From Bacteroidota bacterium (GTDB taxonomy: Bacteria > Bacteroidota > Bacteroidia > Bacteroidales > NBLH01): a DNA stretch of 64,000 bases. The notes beneath the pieces are model-generated. The model had not been told where the DNA came from. It made no database searches and saw only the letters and a program-made list of their open reading frames with translations. Position 1 is the first letter of the stretch. Each line of letters opens with the position of its first letter. Below are positions 33,602-42,986 of the stretch, in pieces. Position numbers and translations under genes: made by a program. The stretch lies in NCBI GenBank assembly GCA_025361565.1, contig JANYKN010000154.1:1-64000 (forward strand), given 5' to 3'.

Positions 33602-33634
33602 GCCCCGTTGTATTTATTGCAGCGGGGCTTTTTA
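33602..33634 (+). terminator. Terminator after the NO reductase
   Basis: GCCCCGTTG (33602-33610) pairs with CAGCGGGGC (33620-33628), followed by TTTTTAG and more T. This is a strong GC stem 23 bases after the stop codon. Confidence 0.85.
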
Positions 33635-33787
33635 GTTTTTAGCTCTATTCCTATCCATTTTATTTTTGAAAAATCCACAAATAAAACCTATATTTACTAG
33701 CAGTTTAAAATGTTTGTAATTTTCTCAGGATTAACAGCTTCAAATCTATTCTTTGATATTAATCTAACCCGACTAAATAAACTAATC

Positions 33788-34534
33788 ATGGAAACAGAAA
33801 ATGTTTACACCAAAATTTTATCTGGCTATAGTAATCTAGAATTGCTGGAAAGTATTGAAAAACCTGAAGATTTTGATGACGAAATGTATCTGGCTATTTT
33901 AAAGGCTTCATTGGAAAGAAATTTGATTACACAAGAATATTTTAAGGAGTTGACTCAAAATATCGGTATAATTGAATTTGACATTCAACAAACAGAAGAT
34001 GAAGAAAAAGAAGAAACTGAAGAGGTGGAAATCAATTCCGACAATTATTGGAAATGTCCTGAATGTGGCGAAACAGTGGAAACAAATTTTGATACCTGCT
34101 GGAGTTGTCAAAGTGCTAAACCCCAAGAAATCATACATCCAGACATGGAGGAAATTGTTGAATATCAAACGGATGAAATAGTAAATCTAAATTCAGAAGA
34201 CTATTGGAAGTGCCCCAATTGTGGCGAAACAATTGAAAACACATTTGATACTTGCTGGAATTGTCAAAATACCATAACCGAAAAAGTTGAACATCCGTCA
34301 ACCACCGATATGCTGAAAAATCAACCATACAAGGAACCATATAACTTTTTTAAATCAGGTTTAATCTTAATAGGAGCGGGTATTTTGCTAATTATAGTAA
34401 GCGGTCTTACTCCAATTTCTGAGGCCTTAAGTTTTGAAAGGATTTATTATGGAAGGTTTGCTTTTGGCGTTCTCTTTTTACTTTTAGGGATAGTCATTTT
34501 TGCACTTGGATTTTCTAATAAAAAACTAAAATAA
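33788..34534 (+). CDS. Double zinc-ribbon membrane protein
   Basis: I start at ATG 33788 (METENVYTKIL); the frame is open 26 codons earlier but those look non-coding. The 248-residue protein has an N-terminal helical part, an acidic linker (68-83), and two near-identical zinc ribbons: C90/C93/C104/C107 and C142/C145/C156/C159. The shared core is YWKCP-CGET---FDTCW-CQ. Two C-terminal membrane segments follow (about 187-206 and 217-241). The ribbons are a recent internal duplication. It may tether a protein or nucleic-acid contact to the membrane; the function is unknown. Confidence 0.75.
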   Translation: METENVYTKILSGYSNLELLESIEKPEDFDDEMYLAILKASLERNLITQEYFKELTQNIGIIEFDIQQTEDEEKEETEEVEINSDNYWKCPECGETVETNFDTCWSCQSAKPQEIIHPDMEEIVEYQTDEIVNLNSEDYWKCPNCGETIENTFDTCWNCQNTITEKVEHPSTTDMLKNQPYKEPYNFFKSGLILIGAGILLIIVSGLTPISEALSFERIYYGRFAFGVLFLLLGIVIFALGFSNKKLK

Positions 34535-34672
34535 GAATTGTTCAATTGCATGCACATTACATTTTTTGTTAAGCAAATTAAAACAAAATAATATCTTTAC
34601 TTTTCATTTTTTAATTTAAGCCATAGATAAACAGGGATTCTAAACAAATTCGAAATCAATAATTCAATCCTT

Positions 34673-36709
34673 ATGAAAAAAGTAAATCTAATTTTATTAA
34701 TGTTTGCAGCCCTTATGCTTCTATCCAATATGAATGTTTCAAAATTAAAAGACAATTCCGTAAATGATTATCCGGTATACACAGGTAACGATTTGGGAAT
34801 TACTTATTCTCCAACCAAAACATTTTTCAAGTTGTGGGCGCCAACAGCAGAAAATGTAAGACTTAAAATATACACTGAAGGAAAAGATGGCGAACCCATT
34901 AAAATGGATAATTTTAAAAAAGACGTTCAAGGCACATGGATTTATATACTAGTAGGCGATTGGAAAAATAAATTCTATACGTATCAGGTGCAAATTGGAG
35001 ATAAATGGAATGATGAAACCGCAGATATTTATGCTAAAGCTGTTGGTGTAAATGGCCTACGCGCAATGGTTGTTGATTTGAAAGAAACCAATCCTACAGA
35101 TTGGGAAAAAGATAAAAAACCTACATTAAAAAGCTACAGCGATATTATCATTTGGGAAGCACATGTCCGTGATTTTTCCATCAACCCAAATTCGGGAATG
35201 AAAAACAAAGGAAAATTCCTGGCATTTACCGAAAAAGGAACAAAAAACACCAAAGGTGAAAAAACAGGTATTGACCATCTGGTAGATTTGGGAATTACCC
35301 ATGTTCACTTGCTGCCCGCTTTTGATTATTTATATTTAAGGGTAGACGAGACCAATCCAAATACCGACAAATACAATTGGGGTTATGATCCACAGAATTT
35401 TAATGTTCCAGAAGGCTCTTATTCTACCAACCCTTACGATGGTAGAGTGAGAATCAACGAATTTAAACAAATGGTTAAATCTTTACACAACAATGGAATA
35501 CGTGTAATTATGGATGTTGTTTACAACCATACAGCAGATGCAGGGAAATCAAATTTTAATTTACTGGTTCCGGATTATTATTATAGACACAGTGCTGATG
35601 GTAAATTATCCAATGCTTCAGGCTGCGGAAATGAAACAGCTTCGGAAAAACCAATGATGCGCAAGTTTATGGTTGAATCGCTGGTTTTTTGGGCAAAGGA
35701 ATACCATATTGACGGTTTCCGCTTTGATTTAATGGCTATCCATGATATTGAAACCATGAACTTAATCCGCTCAGAACTTGACAAAGTTGATAAAAGTATT
35801 TTCCTTTATGGCGAAGGATGGACGGCTGGTGATTCTCCTCTTCCAAGTGACCAAAGAGCTAGTAAGGAAAATGCATCCAAATTAAATAGAATTGCCGTTT
35901 TTTCCGATGAAATGCGCGATGGTATTCGTGGATCATGGTCAGATGCAAAAGCAGCAGGTTTTATGTGCGGAAAAGAAGGACTTGAAGAAAGTATCAAATT
36001 TGGAATTGTTGGAGGTACGTTCCATCCTCAAATCCAATACGATAAGGTAAATTATACTAAAAAATCTTATGCAAACGAGCCAACTCAATTAATTGATTAT
36101 GTGAGTTGTCATGATAATCCTTGTTTGTGGGACAAAATTAATGCTACTTGCGCCAGTATTTCGTTTGCAGAAAAAGAGAAGATACAAAAACTTGCAAATG
36201 CTATTGTGCTAACTTCACAAGGTGTTTCGTTTCTCCACGCTGGCGAAGAAATGATCAGGACAAAGCATGGAGTTGATAATTCATATGAATCGCCCGACTC
36301 CATCAATTGGCTTAATTGGGACAGGAAATCAATGTATAATGATGTTTACAACTATTACAAATCAATGATTTCCTTGCGCAAAGGTCATCCAGCTTTTCAC
36401 ATGCCAACCCAAGTGATGATAAGCAAAAATTTGAAATTTTTTGAAATGCCAAAACCTTTAATGGTTGGCTATCAAATTTCAAATCATGCCAATGGTGACA
36501 AATGGAAAAACATTATCGTATTTTTCAATTCCAATGCAGAACAGCAAGAGGTTGCGATACCAGATGGTGAATGGAAAATTGTAGCTAATGGCGAAGTAAT
36601 TAATGAAAAAGGTTTAAGTCAAGCAGGGTTTGAAAGTGTGCAAAAGGGGAAAACCAATGTTCCTGGAAGGTCTATGTTAATTTTGGTGGATAAGGCAAGC
36701 GTAAAGTAA
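34673..36709 (+). CDS. pulA: Type I pullulanase (CBM48-GH13)
   Basis: Debranching enzyme cleaving alpha-1,6 links in pullulan, starch or glycogen. It has a signal peptide (1-20) and is 678 residues long. An N-terminal CBM48 module (about 40-135; FKLWAPTAENVRLKIY) precedes the GH13 barrel with the pullulanase signature YNWGYDP (234-240). Catalytic residues are D352 (GFRFDL), E381 (YGEGW) and D481 (SCHDN). A C-terminal beta domain ends at 678. Export implies action in the periplasm or outside. A terminator follows. It works on the same substrates as the GH77 enzyme at 24.5 kb. Confidence 0.93.
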   Translation: MKKVNLILLMFAALMLLSNMNVSKLKDNSVNDYPVYTGNDLGITYSPTKTFFKLWAPTAENVRLKIYTEGKDGEPIKMDNFKKDVQGTWIYILVGDWKNKFYTYQVQIGDKWNDETADIYAKAVGVNGLRAMVVDLKETNPTDWEKDKKPTLKSYSDIIIWEAHVRDFSINPNSGMKNKGKFLAFTEKGTKNTKGEKTGIDHLVDLGITHVHLLPAFDYLYLRVDETNPNTDKYNWGYDPQNFNVPEGSYSTNPYDGRVRINEFKQMVKSLHNNGIRVIMDVVYNHTADAGKSNFNLLVPDYYYRHSADGKLSNASGCGNETASEKPMMRKFMVESLVFWAKEYHIDGFRFDLMAIHDIETMNLIRSELDKVDKSIFLYGEGWTAGDSPLPSDQRASKENASKLNRIAVFSDEMRDGIRGSWSDAKAAGFMCGKEGLEESIKFGIVGGTFHPQIQYDKVNYTKKSYANEPTQLIDYVSCHDNPCLWDKINATCASISFAEKEKIQKLANAIVLTSQGVSFLHAGEEMIRTKHGVDNSYESPDSINWLNWDRKSMYNDVYNYYKSMISLRKGHPAFHMPTQVMISKNLKFFEMPKPLMVGYQISNHANGDKWKNIIVFFNSNAEQQEVAIPDGEWKIVANGEVINEKGLSQAGFESVQKGKTNVPGRSMLILVDKASVK

Positions 36710-36740
36710 GTTGTGATTATATTGTATTTCAATATCATAG

Positions 36741-36785
36741 CAAACCCTTCGAACTTTTGTACCATTTCGAAGGGTTTGTTTCTTT
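36741..36785 (+). terminator. Terminator after pullulanase
   Basis: A perfect 13-base stem, CAAACCCTTCGAA (36741-36753) with TTCGAAGGGTTTG (36766-36778), is followed by TTTCTTT, 31 bases after the stop codon. Confidence 0.85.
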
Positions 36786-36934
36786 AAGCAAATCAAGTGT
36801 CCAATGATTGAATATCTGCAAATAAAGCCCATTAAATTTTGAAGTTATCAAACTGTTCCCAATTTGCAAAGCTCTTGCTATTTTAAAATATCCTAAAATT
36901 AAATGATTTTAGTCCTTAAAATCAACAAATTATT

Positions 36935-36942
36935 TATATTTG
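36935..36942 (+). promoter_or_regulatory. -7 promoter element of the GH51 gene
   Basis: TATATTTG (TAnnTTTG) lies 27 bases before the start codon; no clear -33 box is seen. Confidence 0.4.
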
Positions 36943-36969
36943 TATTATTTACAATTAAAATATTAATCT

Positions 36970-38511
36970 ATGAATCAGCTTGTTAAATTATTATCAATTG
37001 TCTTAATACTCCTTTTCACAACCATATTAAGTGCACAAAATACTTTGGAGCTAAAAATAGACAGTGCCAAAACAAAAATTAACAAAGAGATTTATGGACA
37101 TTTTGCGGAACATTTGGGAAACTGCATTTATGGAGGAATATTTGTAAAAGAATCTTCTAAAATACCAAATACAAAAGGATACCGAAACGATGTGGTTAAA
37201 GCTTTAAAAGAAATGGCAATACCAATGCTACGCTGGCCAGGTGGTTGCTTTGCCGATACTTATCATTGGCGCGATGGCATTGGTAATCCTTCTAGAAGAC
37301 CTTCTATTATCAATGTAAACTGGGGTGGAGTAACCGAAGATAATAGCTTTGGAACACACGAATTCCTTGATTTTTGCGAACTGATTGGAGCAGAACCTTA
37401 CGTAAGTGTAAATGTTGGCAGTGGAACAGTGCAGGAAGCTTCAGAATGGGTAGAATATGTTACTTCGAATGTTGAGAGCCCAATGACCGATCTGAGGAAA
37501 AAGAATGGTCGCGAAAAACCATGGAACGTAAAATATTGGGGAATGGGCAACGAAACCTGGGGTTGTGGAGGAAATATGAGACCCGAATATTATGCCGATT
37601 TATTCCGCCAATATGCCAGTTATACACGAGCTCCCCAAATGTACAGGATTGCAAGCGGCGCCAGCGAGGATAATTATAACTGGACTGATGTAATTCTTAA
37701 AAACACGGCCAACATGCAATGGATGATTCAGGGTACAACACTGCATTATTATACCATTTGTCATAATTGGGACAAGAAGGGTTCTGCAACTCAATTTGAT
37801 GAAAACGAATGGTATATGACTATGAAAAAAACCATGTTTATGGATGAATTAATCGTAAAACATGGCGAGGTGATGGACAAATATGATCCCAAAAAGAATA
37901 TTTCATTGGTGGTAGATGAATGGGGCAATTGGTTTGACGTGGAACCAGGAACCAATCAGGGCTTCTTATATCAGCAAAATACTTTGCGCGATGCACTGGT
38001 GGCAGGCATAAACCTGAATATTTTCAACAACCATTCCGACAGGGTTAAAATTGCCAATATTGCCCAGATGGTCAATGTTTTGCAGGCAATAATACTGACA
38101 AAAGAGGAGCAAATGGTCCTAACTCCAACTTATTACGTTTTTAAACTATATAAAGTTCATCAGGATGCAGTTTCAATTCCTTTGGTTTTAAATTCTGAAG
38201 AAATGGATTTTGCTGGAGGAAAGTTGAAATTAATCAATGCCTCAGCTTCCATCAAAGATGGTTATATCAATATAAGTATTTGTAATTTAAATGCTTCTGA
38301 AAATGAAAAACTATCTTGCAGCTTTGGAGGAACAACAGGAAAATCAGCATCAGGAGAAATTATTACATCTTCAAATATGACTGATTATAATGATTTTGGC
38401 AAAGCTGAAAAAGTTAATATCAAGGAATTTAAAGGATTTGAATTGAATAAAAATATACTTAAAATTGACATGCCTTCGAAATCGGTGATAATGATTAGAA
38501 TAAAATTGTAA
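36970..38511 (+). CDS. Alpha-L-arabinofuranosidase, GH51
   Basis: Retaining glycosidase removing arabinofuranosyl side chains from arabinoxylan, arabinan or pectin. The signal peptide (1-22, ending LSAQ) indicates export. The GH51 barrel shows the acid/base E195 in GMGNETWGCGG and the nucleophile E317 in VVDEWGNWF, plus the N-terminal YGHFAEHLG and RWPGGCFADTYHWRD. A C-terminal beta-sandwich covers about 390-513. Length 513 is normal. It stands alone between terminators, not in a polysaccharide utilisation locus. Confidence 0.93.
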   Translation: MNQLVKLLSIVLILLFTTILSAQNTLELKIDSAKTKINKEIYGHFAEHLGNCIYGGIFVKESSKIPNTKGYRNDVVKALKEMAIPMLRWPGGCFADTYHWRDGIGNPSRRPSIINVNWGGVTEDNSFGTHEFLDFCELIGAEPYVSVNVGSGTVQEASEWVEYVTSNVESPMTDLRKKNGREKPWNVKYWGMGNETWGCGGNMRPEYYADLFRQYASYTRAPQMYRIASGASEDNYNWTDVILKNTANMQWMIQGTTLHYYTICHNWDKKGSATQFDENEWYMTMKKTMFMDELIVKHGEVMDKYDPKKNISLVVDEWGNWFDVEPGTNQGFLYQQNTLRDALVAGINLNIFNNHSDRVKIANIAQMVNVLQAIILTKEEQMVLTPTYYVFKLYKVHQDAVSIPLVLNSEEMDFAGGKLKLINASASIKDGYINISICNLNASENEKLSCSFGGTTGKSASGEIITSSNMTDYNDFGKAEKVNIKEFKGFELNKNILKIDMPSKSVIMIRIKL

Positions 38512-38530
38512 AGATTGGTTTATATTTGCG

Positions 38531-38578
38531 ACGAATACACGAATTTTTCGAAATATTTGTGTGTTCGTGGTTTTTTTT
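38531..38578 (+). terminator. Terminator after GH51
   Basis: ACGAATACACGAA (38531-38543) pairs with TTTGTGTGTTCGT (38556-38568) with two G-U or mismatch positions, then GG and eight T. It lies just before arfB. Confidence 0.6.
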
Positions 38579-38602
38579 ATCAATTTATATTAATTAACCG
38601 TC

Positions 38603-39001
38603 ATGGACAAAGATTTCAGCAAAGAATTTGAATTTTTAACATCGCGGAGCAGTGGGGCAGGTGGGCAAAATGTAAATAAGGTAAGCACCAAAGTAATGTT
38701 GTGTTTTCATGTTCGAAAATCAGCCTTGCTCAATGATGAAGAAAAAGATTTGATTAGCGAAAAACTGATCAATAAAATCAATTCTGAAGGAGTTTTACAA
38801 ATTGTATCACAAGCAGCACGCACACAGCTTGGAAACAAGGAATTGTGCATCGAAAAGTTTTATGCCATGATTGAAAAAGCGTTGTTTATTCCCAAAAAAC
38901 GCAAGAAATTAAGGATTCCCAAAAGTGTTATCCAGAAAAGGTTGGATGATAAAAAGCGGACTTCAGATATCAAGCAAATCAGGAAAAAGATTGACGACTA
39001 A
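38603..39001 (+). CDS. arfB: Alternative ribosome-rescue factor ArfB
   Basis: The 132-residue peptidyl-tRNA hydrolase releases nascent chains from stalled ribosomes without a stop codon. The catalytic GGQ is at 20-22 within SSGAGGQNVNKVSTKV. The C-terminal tail (IPKKRKKLRIPKSVIQKRLDDKKRTSDIKQIRKK) is strongly basic, as needed to enter the empty mRNA channel. The short length separates it from full release factors. It converges on cutC with 18 bases between stops. Confidence 0.93.
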   Translation: MDKDFSKEFEFLTSRSSGAGGQNVNKVSTKVMLCFHVRKSALLNDEEKDLISEKLINKINSEGVLQIVSQAARTQLGNKELCIEKFYAMIEKALFIPKKRKKLRIPKSVIQKRLDDKKRTSDIKQIRKKIDD

Positions 39002-39019
39002 AATTATTGGAAATAAAAT

Positions 39020-39760
39020 TTACCAATTTAATAAATTCTTTACTCTTTCAGCATCCGTTACAAAAGTTTCATATTCAGGAATTTGGGGCAAACCGCCCAT
39101 AAAAATATTTTCTTTTCTGAACTGCATCGCACTTTCCACTTTTTTCCTTAACGAGACATGAAATTCAGTAATGCCCGTTTTTTCATGAATTTCTTTGATG
39201 TTTGATTCGTTAACTCCACTTCCTGCCATAATCGTAATTTTTCCATTTGCCAGTTTATTAAGTTCTTTGAGGGTTTCGATAGCATCAAAAGCTTTATTCA
39301 TTCCGCCTGAAGTTAAAATGCAATCCATATTTAATGAAATAATGGAGGTAAGACTATCGAACAAGTTTTTAGTCATATCAAATGCACGGTGAAAAGTTAC
39401 CGTCATTGGCCTGGATAGGTTTACAAGTTTGTTGGTTCTATCAATATCAATACTTCCGTCAGACTTCAAAATTCCAAAAACAACTCCATCTGCACCTAAT
39501 TTTTTTGCATGGATAATATCTTTTTTCATGATTTCAAATTCCAGATCAGAATAGCAGAAATCACCACCACGCGGACGAATCATCACGTTTAGCTTGATAT
39601 TGAGCAAACTTCGGGCAATTTCGATGGCAGCGGCACTTGGGGTAGTTCCGCCTTCGTAGAGGTTTTCACAGAGTTCAACACGATAAGTACCTCCGTTTTG
39701 AGCTCCTATGGCTGATTCTACTGAGTTTGCGCACACTTCGATTTTAAGGGATGGTTTCAT
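39020..39760 (-). CDS. cutC: CutC family protein
   Basis: I use ATG 39760 (MKPSLKIEVCANSVESA); the frame extends 6 codons upstream only via TTG. The 246-residue TIM-barrel carries family motifs RVELCENLYEGGTTPS, VMIRPRGGDFCYSDLE, GVVFGILKSDGSID, TFHRAFDM, ILTSGG and IMAGSGVNESNI. CutC was described as a copper homeostasis protein, but its enzymatic role is unresolved. No copper genes adjoin it here. Confidence 0.92.
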   Translation of the reverse strand: MKPSLKIEVCANSVESAIGAQNGGTYRVELCENLYEGGTTPSAAAIEIARSLLNIKLNVMIRPRGGDFCYSDLEFEIMKKDIIHAKKLGADGVVFGILKSDGSIDIDRTNKLVNLSRPMTVTFHRAFDMTKNLFDSLTSIISLNMDCILTSGGMNKAFDAIETLKELNKLANGKITIMAGSGVNESNIKEIHEKTGITEFHVSLRKKVESAMQFRKENIFMGGLPQIPEYETFVTDAERVKNLLNW

Positions 39761-39933
39761 GATTTTAAATATTTTCAAAATGAAAAATGATAATTAAGCA
39801 AAGTGTTCAATTTCAACAATCTACCGATAAAAGTATTTTTGAAAAATTGATTAAGTACATTTTGATATGCAAATTCAACTTCATCAATTAAACATTCCAC
39901 AGATTCTGACTATTTAAATGTATCAAATAAAGC

Positions 39934-40236
39934 TCACCACAAGCCCATGGCATCGCTCATTGCGTAATGATGGTTCAATTTTATTTTATGTTTATGGCAC
40001 AAGCTTGCCAAATCATAACCATAGATTTGATAAGTGCAGCACTTGGTATATTCTGGATGTGGCAAACGATAATTCCAAAGTTTGAAAAATGTTGTTGAAT
40101 TTCGGTATGCTACGTAGATATACCAAGTATTTCAGTATTTTTCAGAAATATTGGCTTTTGGGCGTTTGCACCAATAAATCAATTTTGTTGATTATTAAGC
40201 CATTTTCAAATCGCACAAATACTGGCATTTTAAGGA
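39934..40236 (-). pseudogene. Decayed DEDDh 3'-5' exonuclease (DnaQ-like)
   Basis: Minus-strand fragments match a PolIII-epsilon-like exonuclease but in broken frames. One frame carries RFENGLIINKIDLLVQ then TPKSQYF and a stop. After a shift, another reads LWNYRLPHPEYTKCCTYQ, then YGYDLASLCHKHKIKLNHHYAMSDA, then a stop at 39934. The last part is the family motif with catalytic HHxAxxDA, but the middle block with IAHNASFD and the N-terminal DxE motif are missing. I read a truncated, frameshifted, internally deleted remnant. The left limit is firm, the right one approximate. It abuts the next minus-strand gene's stop. Confidence 0.6.
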
Positions 40237-40254
40237 ATCTTTTGAATAATATAT

Positions 40255-41196
40255 TTACTTTAAATTCTTTAAAATCGAATTATCATTTAAATATAAAACA
40301 AATTCCGAAAATGGTATTTTTATAATTGTAGAAAAATCCATTGCCTGCGACACATGAGGGAAGCCAAAATAGTTATCAATAACAATCTGAACGTAACCTT
40401 TTTTTATAAAGTAGTTGTCAAATATAGTTTCAGGAGTCTCTGATAATATAAATGCATTTTTGAAAGTTTCCTCATCCATAAAAATATTAACCCATTCCGT
40501 TTCAGTATATATTTTACGGTAATTATCAAGTTCTTTTTGAAGTTGCAATCTTAGTTTTTCCTTTAATTTTGGCATTTGATTCGGATCAATCTCCATAGAT
40601 AAGAAAATTTCGCTATTATTGGTTAAATCAAATGTGTGATATACGGTGCCGCTTGATATATAAGCTCCAGCAGCTTCCCACACAAAATTAGTACTAAGTA
40701 TATTTTTTTCGGCAAAAGTATAATTCAATTTAGGTGCATTGCCTGTTTCACCTGCCAGCTCATTCATCGCATCATTTAGTGTATTTCCTTTTGCAAGAAT
40801 TAATTTATCCGATTTGGGAATTTTAGCATAAGTTTTATAAGATGGATCTACTTTGTATAATTTTACACTTAACAGCTTGGTGGTATTTGGCTTTTTCCAA
40901 TTTCCGATTATGCTGTCCTGATAATTGATAAGGGTAAAAATGCCAACAATAGCACCACTTTTGTTTTTTTCGTTGAGTATGATTTTATTTCCATTTGCGG
41001 TTCCTGTTAACGGAATACTGCCTCCGGTTTTTTTGTAGAAGTAGGCACCCGTAACAGGGCCATTACTTATGGGTGAATTAATGTCCATCCAAACAGGCAA
41101 ATTATCAGCAATATAGCCTTCGAATGATTGTGATTTACCAATATTTGCAAATACCGACAAGGCAAAAAATGTTAAAAGCAAAATTTTGTTTTTCAT
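40255..41196 (-). CDS. Secreted DUF3298-like protein (313 aa)
   Basis: It has a signal peptide (1-22, ending GKSQ). The first half is a beta-rich region (GAYFYKKTGGSIPLTGTANG, IIGNWKKP). The second half fits a DUF3298/RsiV-type domain: YIKKGYVQIVIDNYFGFPHVSQAMDFSTIIKIPFSEF is its C-terminal core in shape. RsiV-type domains bind lysozyme in Firmicutes; whether that holds here is unknown. It is a single gene. Confidence 0.65.
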   Translation of the reverse strand: MKNKILLLTFFALSVFANIGKSQSFEGYIADNLPVWMDINSPISNGPVTGAYFYKKTGGSIPLTGTANGNKIILNEKNKSGAIVGIFTLINYQDSIIGNWKKPNTTKLLSVKLYKVDPSYKTYAKIPKSDKLILAKGNTLNDAMNELAGETGNAPKLNYTFAEKNILSTNFVWEAAGAYISSGTVYHTFDLTNNSEIFLSMEIDPNQMPKLKEKLRLQLQKELDNYRKIYTETEWVNIFMDEETFKNAFILSETPETIFDNYFIKKGYVQIVIDNYFGFPHVSQAMDFSTIIKIPFSEFVLYLNDNSILKNLK

Positions 41197-41449
41197 TGAA
41201 GCGTTTTTTATTTGTTCTACTCATCAGGCTTTTCGATATCGCCCCGTTTTCATAAGTGGTAGCTGGACTCCACTGTTTTAGTATAAATTTTTATAAAGCA
41301 AACATGAGCCTTATAGGGTAAATATAATAAAAGTTATTAAATCAATAAAATATTGAATGAAAGTTGGAGGAATGTTTGTTCAAAGAATTAAATTCTAGAG
41401 TAAAATAAAATGAAACTATGGAGAAAAAGTACGATTCCAACAATCTACA

Positions 41450-42751
41450 TTAAACTATATCATTAACAATTTCTTTTAAAATAACAGTTTGTATGGTTCT
41501 AAACTGTATTTTCGAAATCATGATTTCGTAATTTTCAATAATTATTTTTTCGTTCAGTTTTGGAATTCGGCTAAAATGATACAATAAAAGTCCTGATAGA
41601 GTGGTGTAATTTTCGCTTATCAAAAATGTATGTGGTAAATGATCATTGATGTCCTGTAAGGAATGAGTGGCCTGAACAACATATGTTCCGTCTTCTTTTT
41701 GCTCTACTATCAGTTTCTCATCATCATCTTCGTCTTGTATTTCACCAACCAGTTCTTCCAAAATATCTTCTAAAGTAATCATGCCCTGGGTTCCGCCAAA
41801 CTCATCAATAACTATGGCTAGATGTAAATGTTGTTTTTGAAATTCCGTTAATATTTCGCTAATTCGTTTTGTTTCAAATACATAAAAAGCAGGATGCATC
41901 AAATCCTTGATTTTAAATTCTGGATTTTTATACTGTTCCTTAAAAACATCTTTTGCATAAACAATTCCGATAATGTTATCCATTGAAGATTGAAAAAATG
42001 GAATTCGGGAATAACCATTCTCAAGAATTTTTTCTATTATTTCATTTGTGGATAATTCGATATCAAGCGAAAAAATTTGTTGGCGGGGTATCATTATTTG
42101 TTTTGCATTGTGATCTGTAAAGTCAAATGCATTTTTTATAATTTCATAATTTTCGTCTTCGAGTGCTCCGCCTTTTTTACTTTGTTCCACCAACATACGT
42201 AATTCATCTACACTGTGTATTTCATGATCACCGGCAGGTTTAATACCAATTACCTGTAAAACTACAGTAGATAAAGAATTCATTAACCATATAAATGGCC
42301 GAAAAAGAATATAAAACCAATATAGCGGATATGAAACCGCAAGTGTTGTGGATTCGGATTTTCGGATTGCAATAGATTTTGGAGCCAATTCGCCAAATAC
42401 AATATGTAAAATGGTTATAGTTAAAAAACCTACAGGCATTGAAATAGAATGAAGCAATTCCTTAGTAATTTCAACATGAACAGCCAATAAACTTGTAGAA
42501 ATAATTTTTGCAACAACTGGCTCACCAATCCATCCCAGTCCAAGACTTGCCAGGGTTATTCCCAATTGAGTTGCCGAAAGATAGGTATCTAAATGATTAA
42601 TAATATTTTCCGATCTTTTTGCTAGCTTATTGCCTTTTTCAGCCTTTAAATGTATTTGTGAATATCTTACTTTAACAATTGAGAATTCCGCCGCAACAAA
42701 GAAACCATTAAGTAAAACCAATAAAAGAGTTAATAAAATGTCTGAAATCAT
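41450..42751 (-). CDS. CNNM/CorC-family transporter-like protein
   Basis: The 433-residue inner-membrane protein has an N-terminal DUF21/CNNM membrane domain of four hydrophobic segments (about 1-200) and two CBS domains (about 215-340; KQIMIPRQQIFSLD, GIVYAKDVF, IDEFGGTQGMITLEDILEELVG). A CorC_HlyC domain forms the C-terminus (about 350-430). The family, called hemolysin-like or CorC, is linked to Mg2+ or Co2+ export; CBS domains bind adenine nucleotides. A TATCTTTG promoter element is 17 bases upstream of the start. Confidence 0.92.
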   Translation of the reverse strand: MISDILLTLLLVLLNGFFVAAEFSIVKVRYSQIHLKAEKGNKLAKRSENIINHLDTYLSATQLGITLASLGLGWIGEPVVAKIISTSLLAVHVEITKELLHSISMPVGFLTITILHIVFGELAPKSIAIRKSESTTLAVSYPLYWFYILFRPFIWLMNSLSTVVLQVIGIKPAGDHEIHSVDELRMLVEQSKKGGALEDENYEIIKNAFDFTDHNAKQIMIPRQQIFSLDIELSTNEIIEKILENGYSRIPFFQSSMDNIIGIVYAKDVFKEQYKNPEFKIKDLMHPAFYVFETKRISEILTEFQKQHLHLAIVIDEFGGTQGMITLEDILEELVGEIQDEDDDEKLIVEQKEDGTYVVQATHSLQDINDHLPHTFLISENYTTLSGLLLYHFSRIPKLNEKIIIENYEIMISKIQFRTIQTVILKEIVNDIV

Positions 42752-42767
42752 ATTTTAATATTTTTAA

Positions 42768-42775
42768 CAAAGATA
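42768..42775 (-). promoter_or_regulatory. -7 promoter element of the CorC-like gene
   Basis: On the minus strand this reads TATCTTTG (TAnnTTTG), 17 bases before the start; the same octamer precedes the Rrf2 and 53-kb lipoprotein genes. Confidence 0.45.
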
Positions 42776-42948
42776 ATATTTGTTTAATTGTACTGAGTTA
42801 TTTATTTATCCTTTACATTATTATGATTTGAAATCCAACTGTTTTTTGAATTAATATTTTTTTTTAGCAAGGCCTTTTTTGTAATATAAATAATGTTTCA
42901 TAAAGGCGTCAAAAGCTATAAAATTCGATAATTCGAATAAAAAAGTTC

Positions 42949-42956
42949 TATATTTG
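42949..42956 (+). promoter_or_regulatory. -7 promoter element of the CotH gene
   Basis: TATATTTG (TAnnTTTG) lies 30 bases before ATG 42987, supporting that start over the frame's earlier one at 42954. Confidence 0.4.
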
Positions 42957-42986
42957 ATTCTCAAATGTGCATTAAAAATTAAAGCA

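Noticed and set aside
34673-38511. A polysaccharide utilisation locus made of pullulanase and GH51
   Set aside because: The two genes have separate terminators and promoters, act on different glycans and lack SusCD or a hybrid regulator.
40089-40325. 78-residue plus-strand frame
   Set aside because: It lies antisense to the exonuclease remnant and the end of the DUF3298-like gene and has no protein-like pattern of its own.
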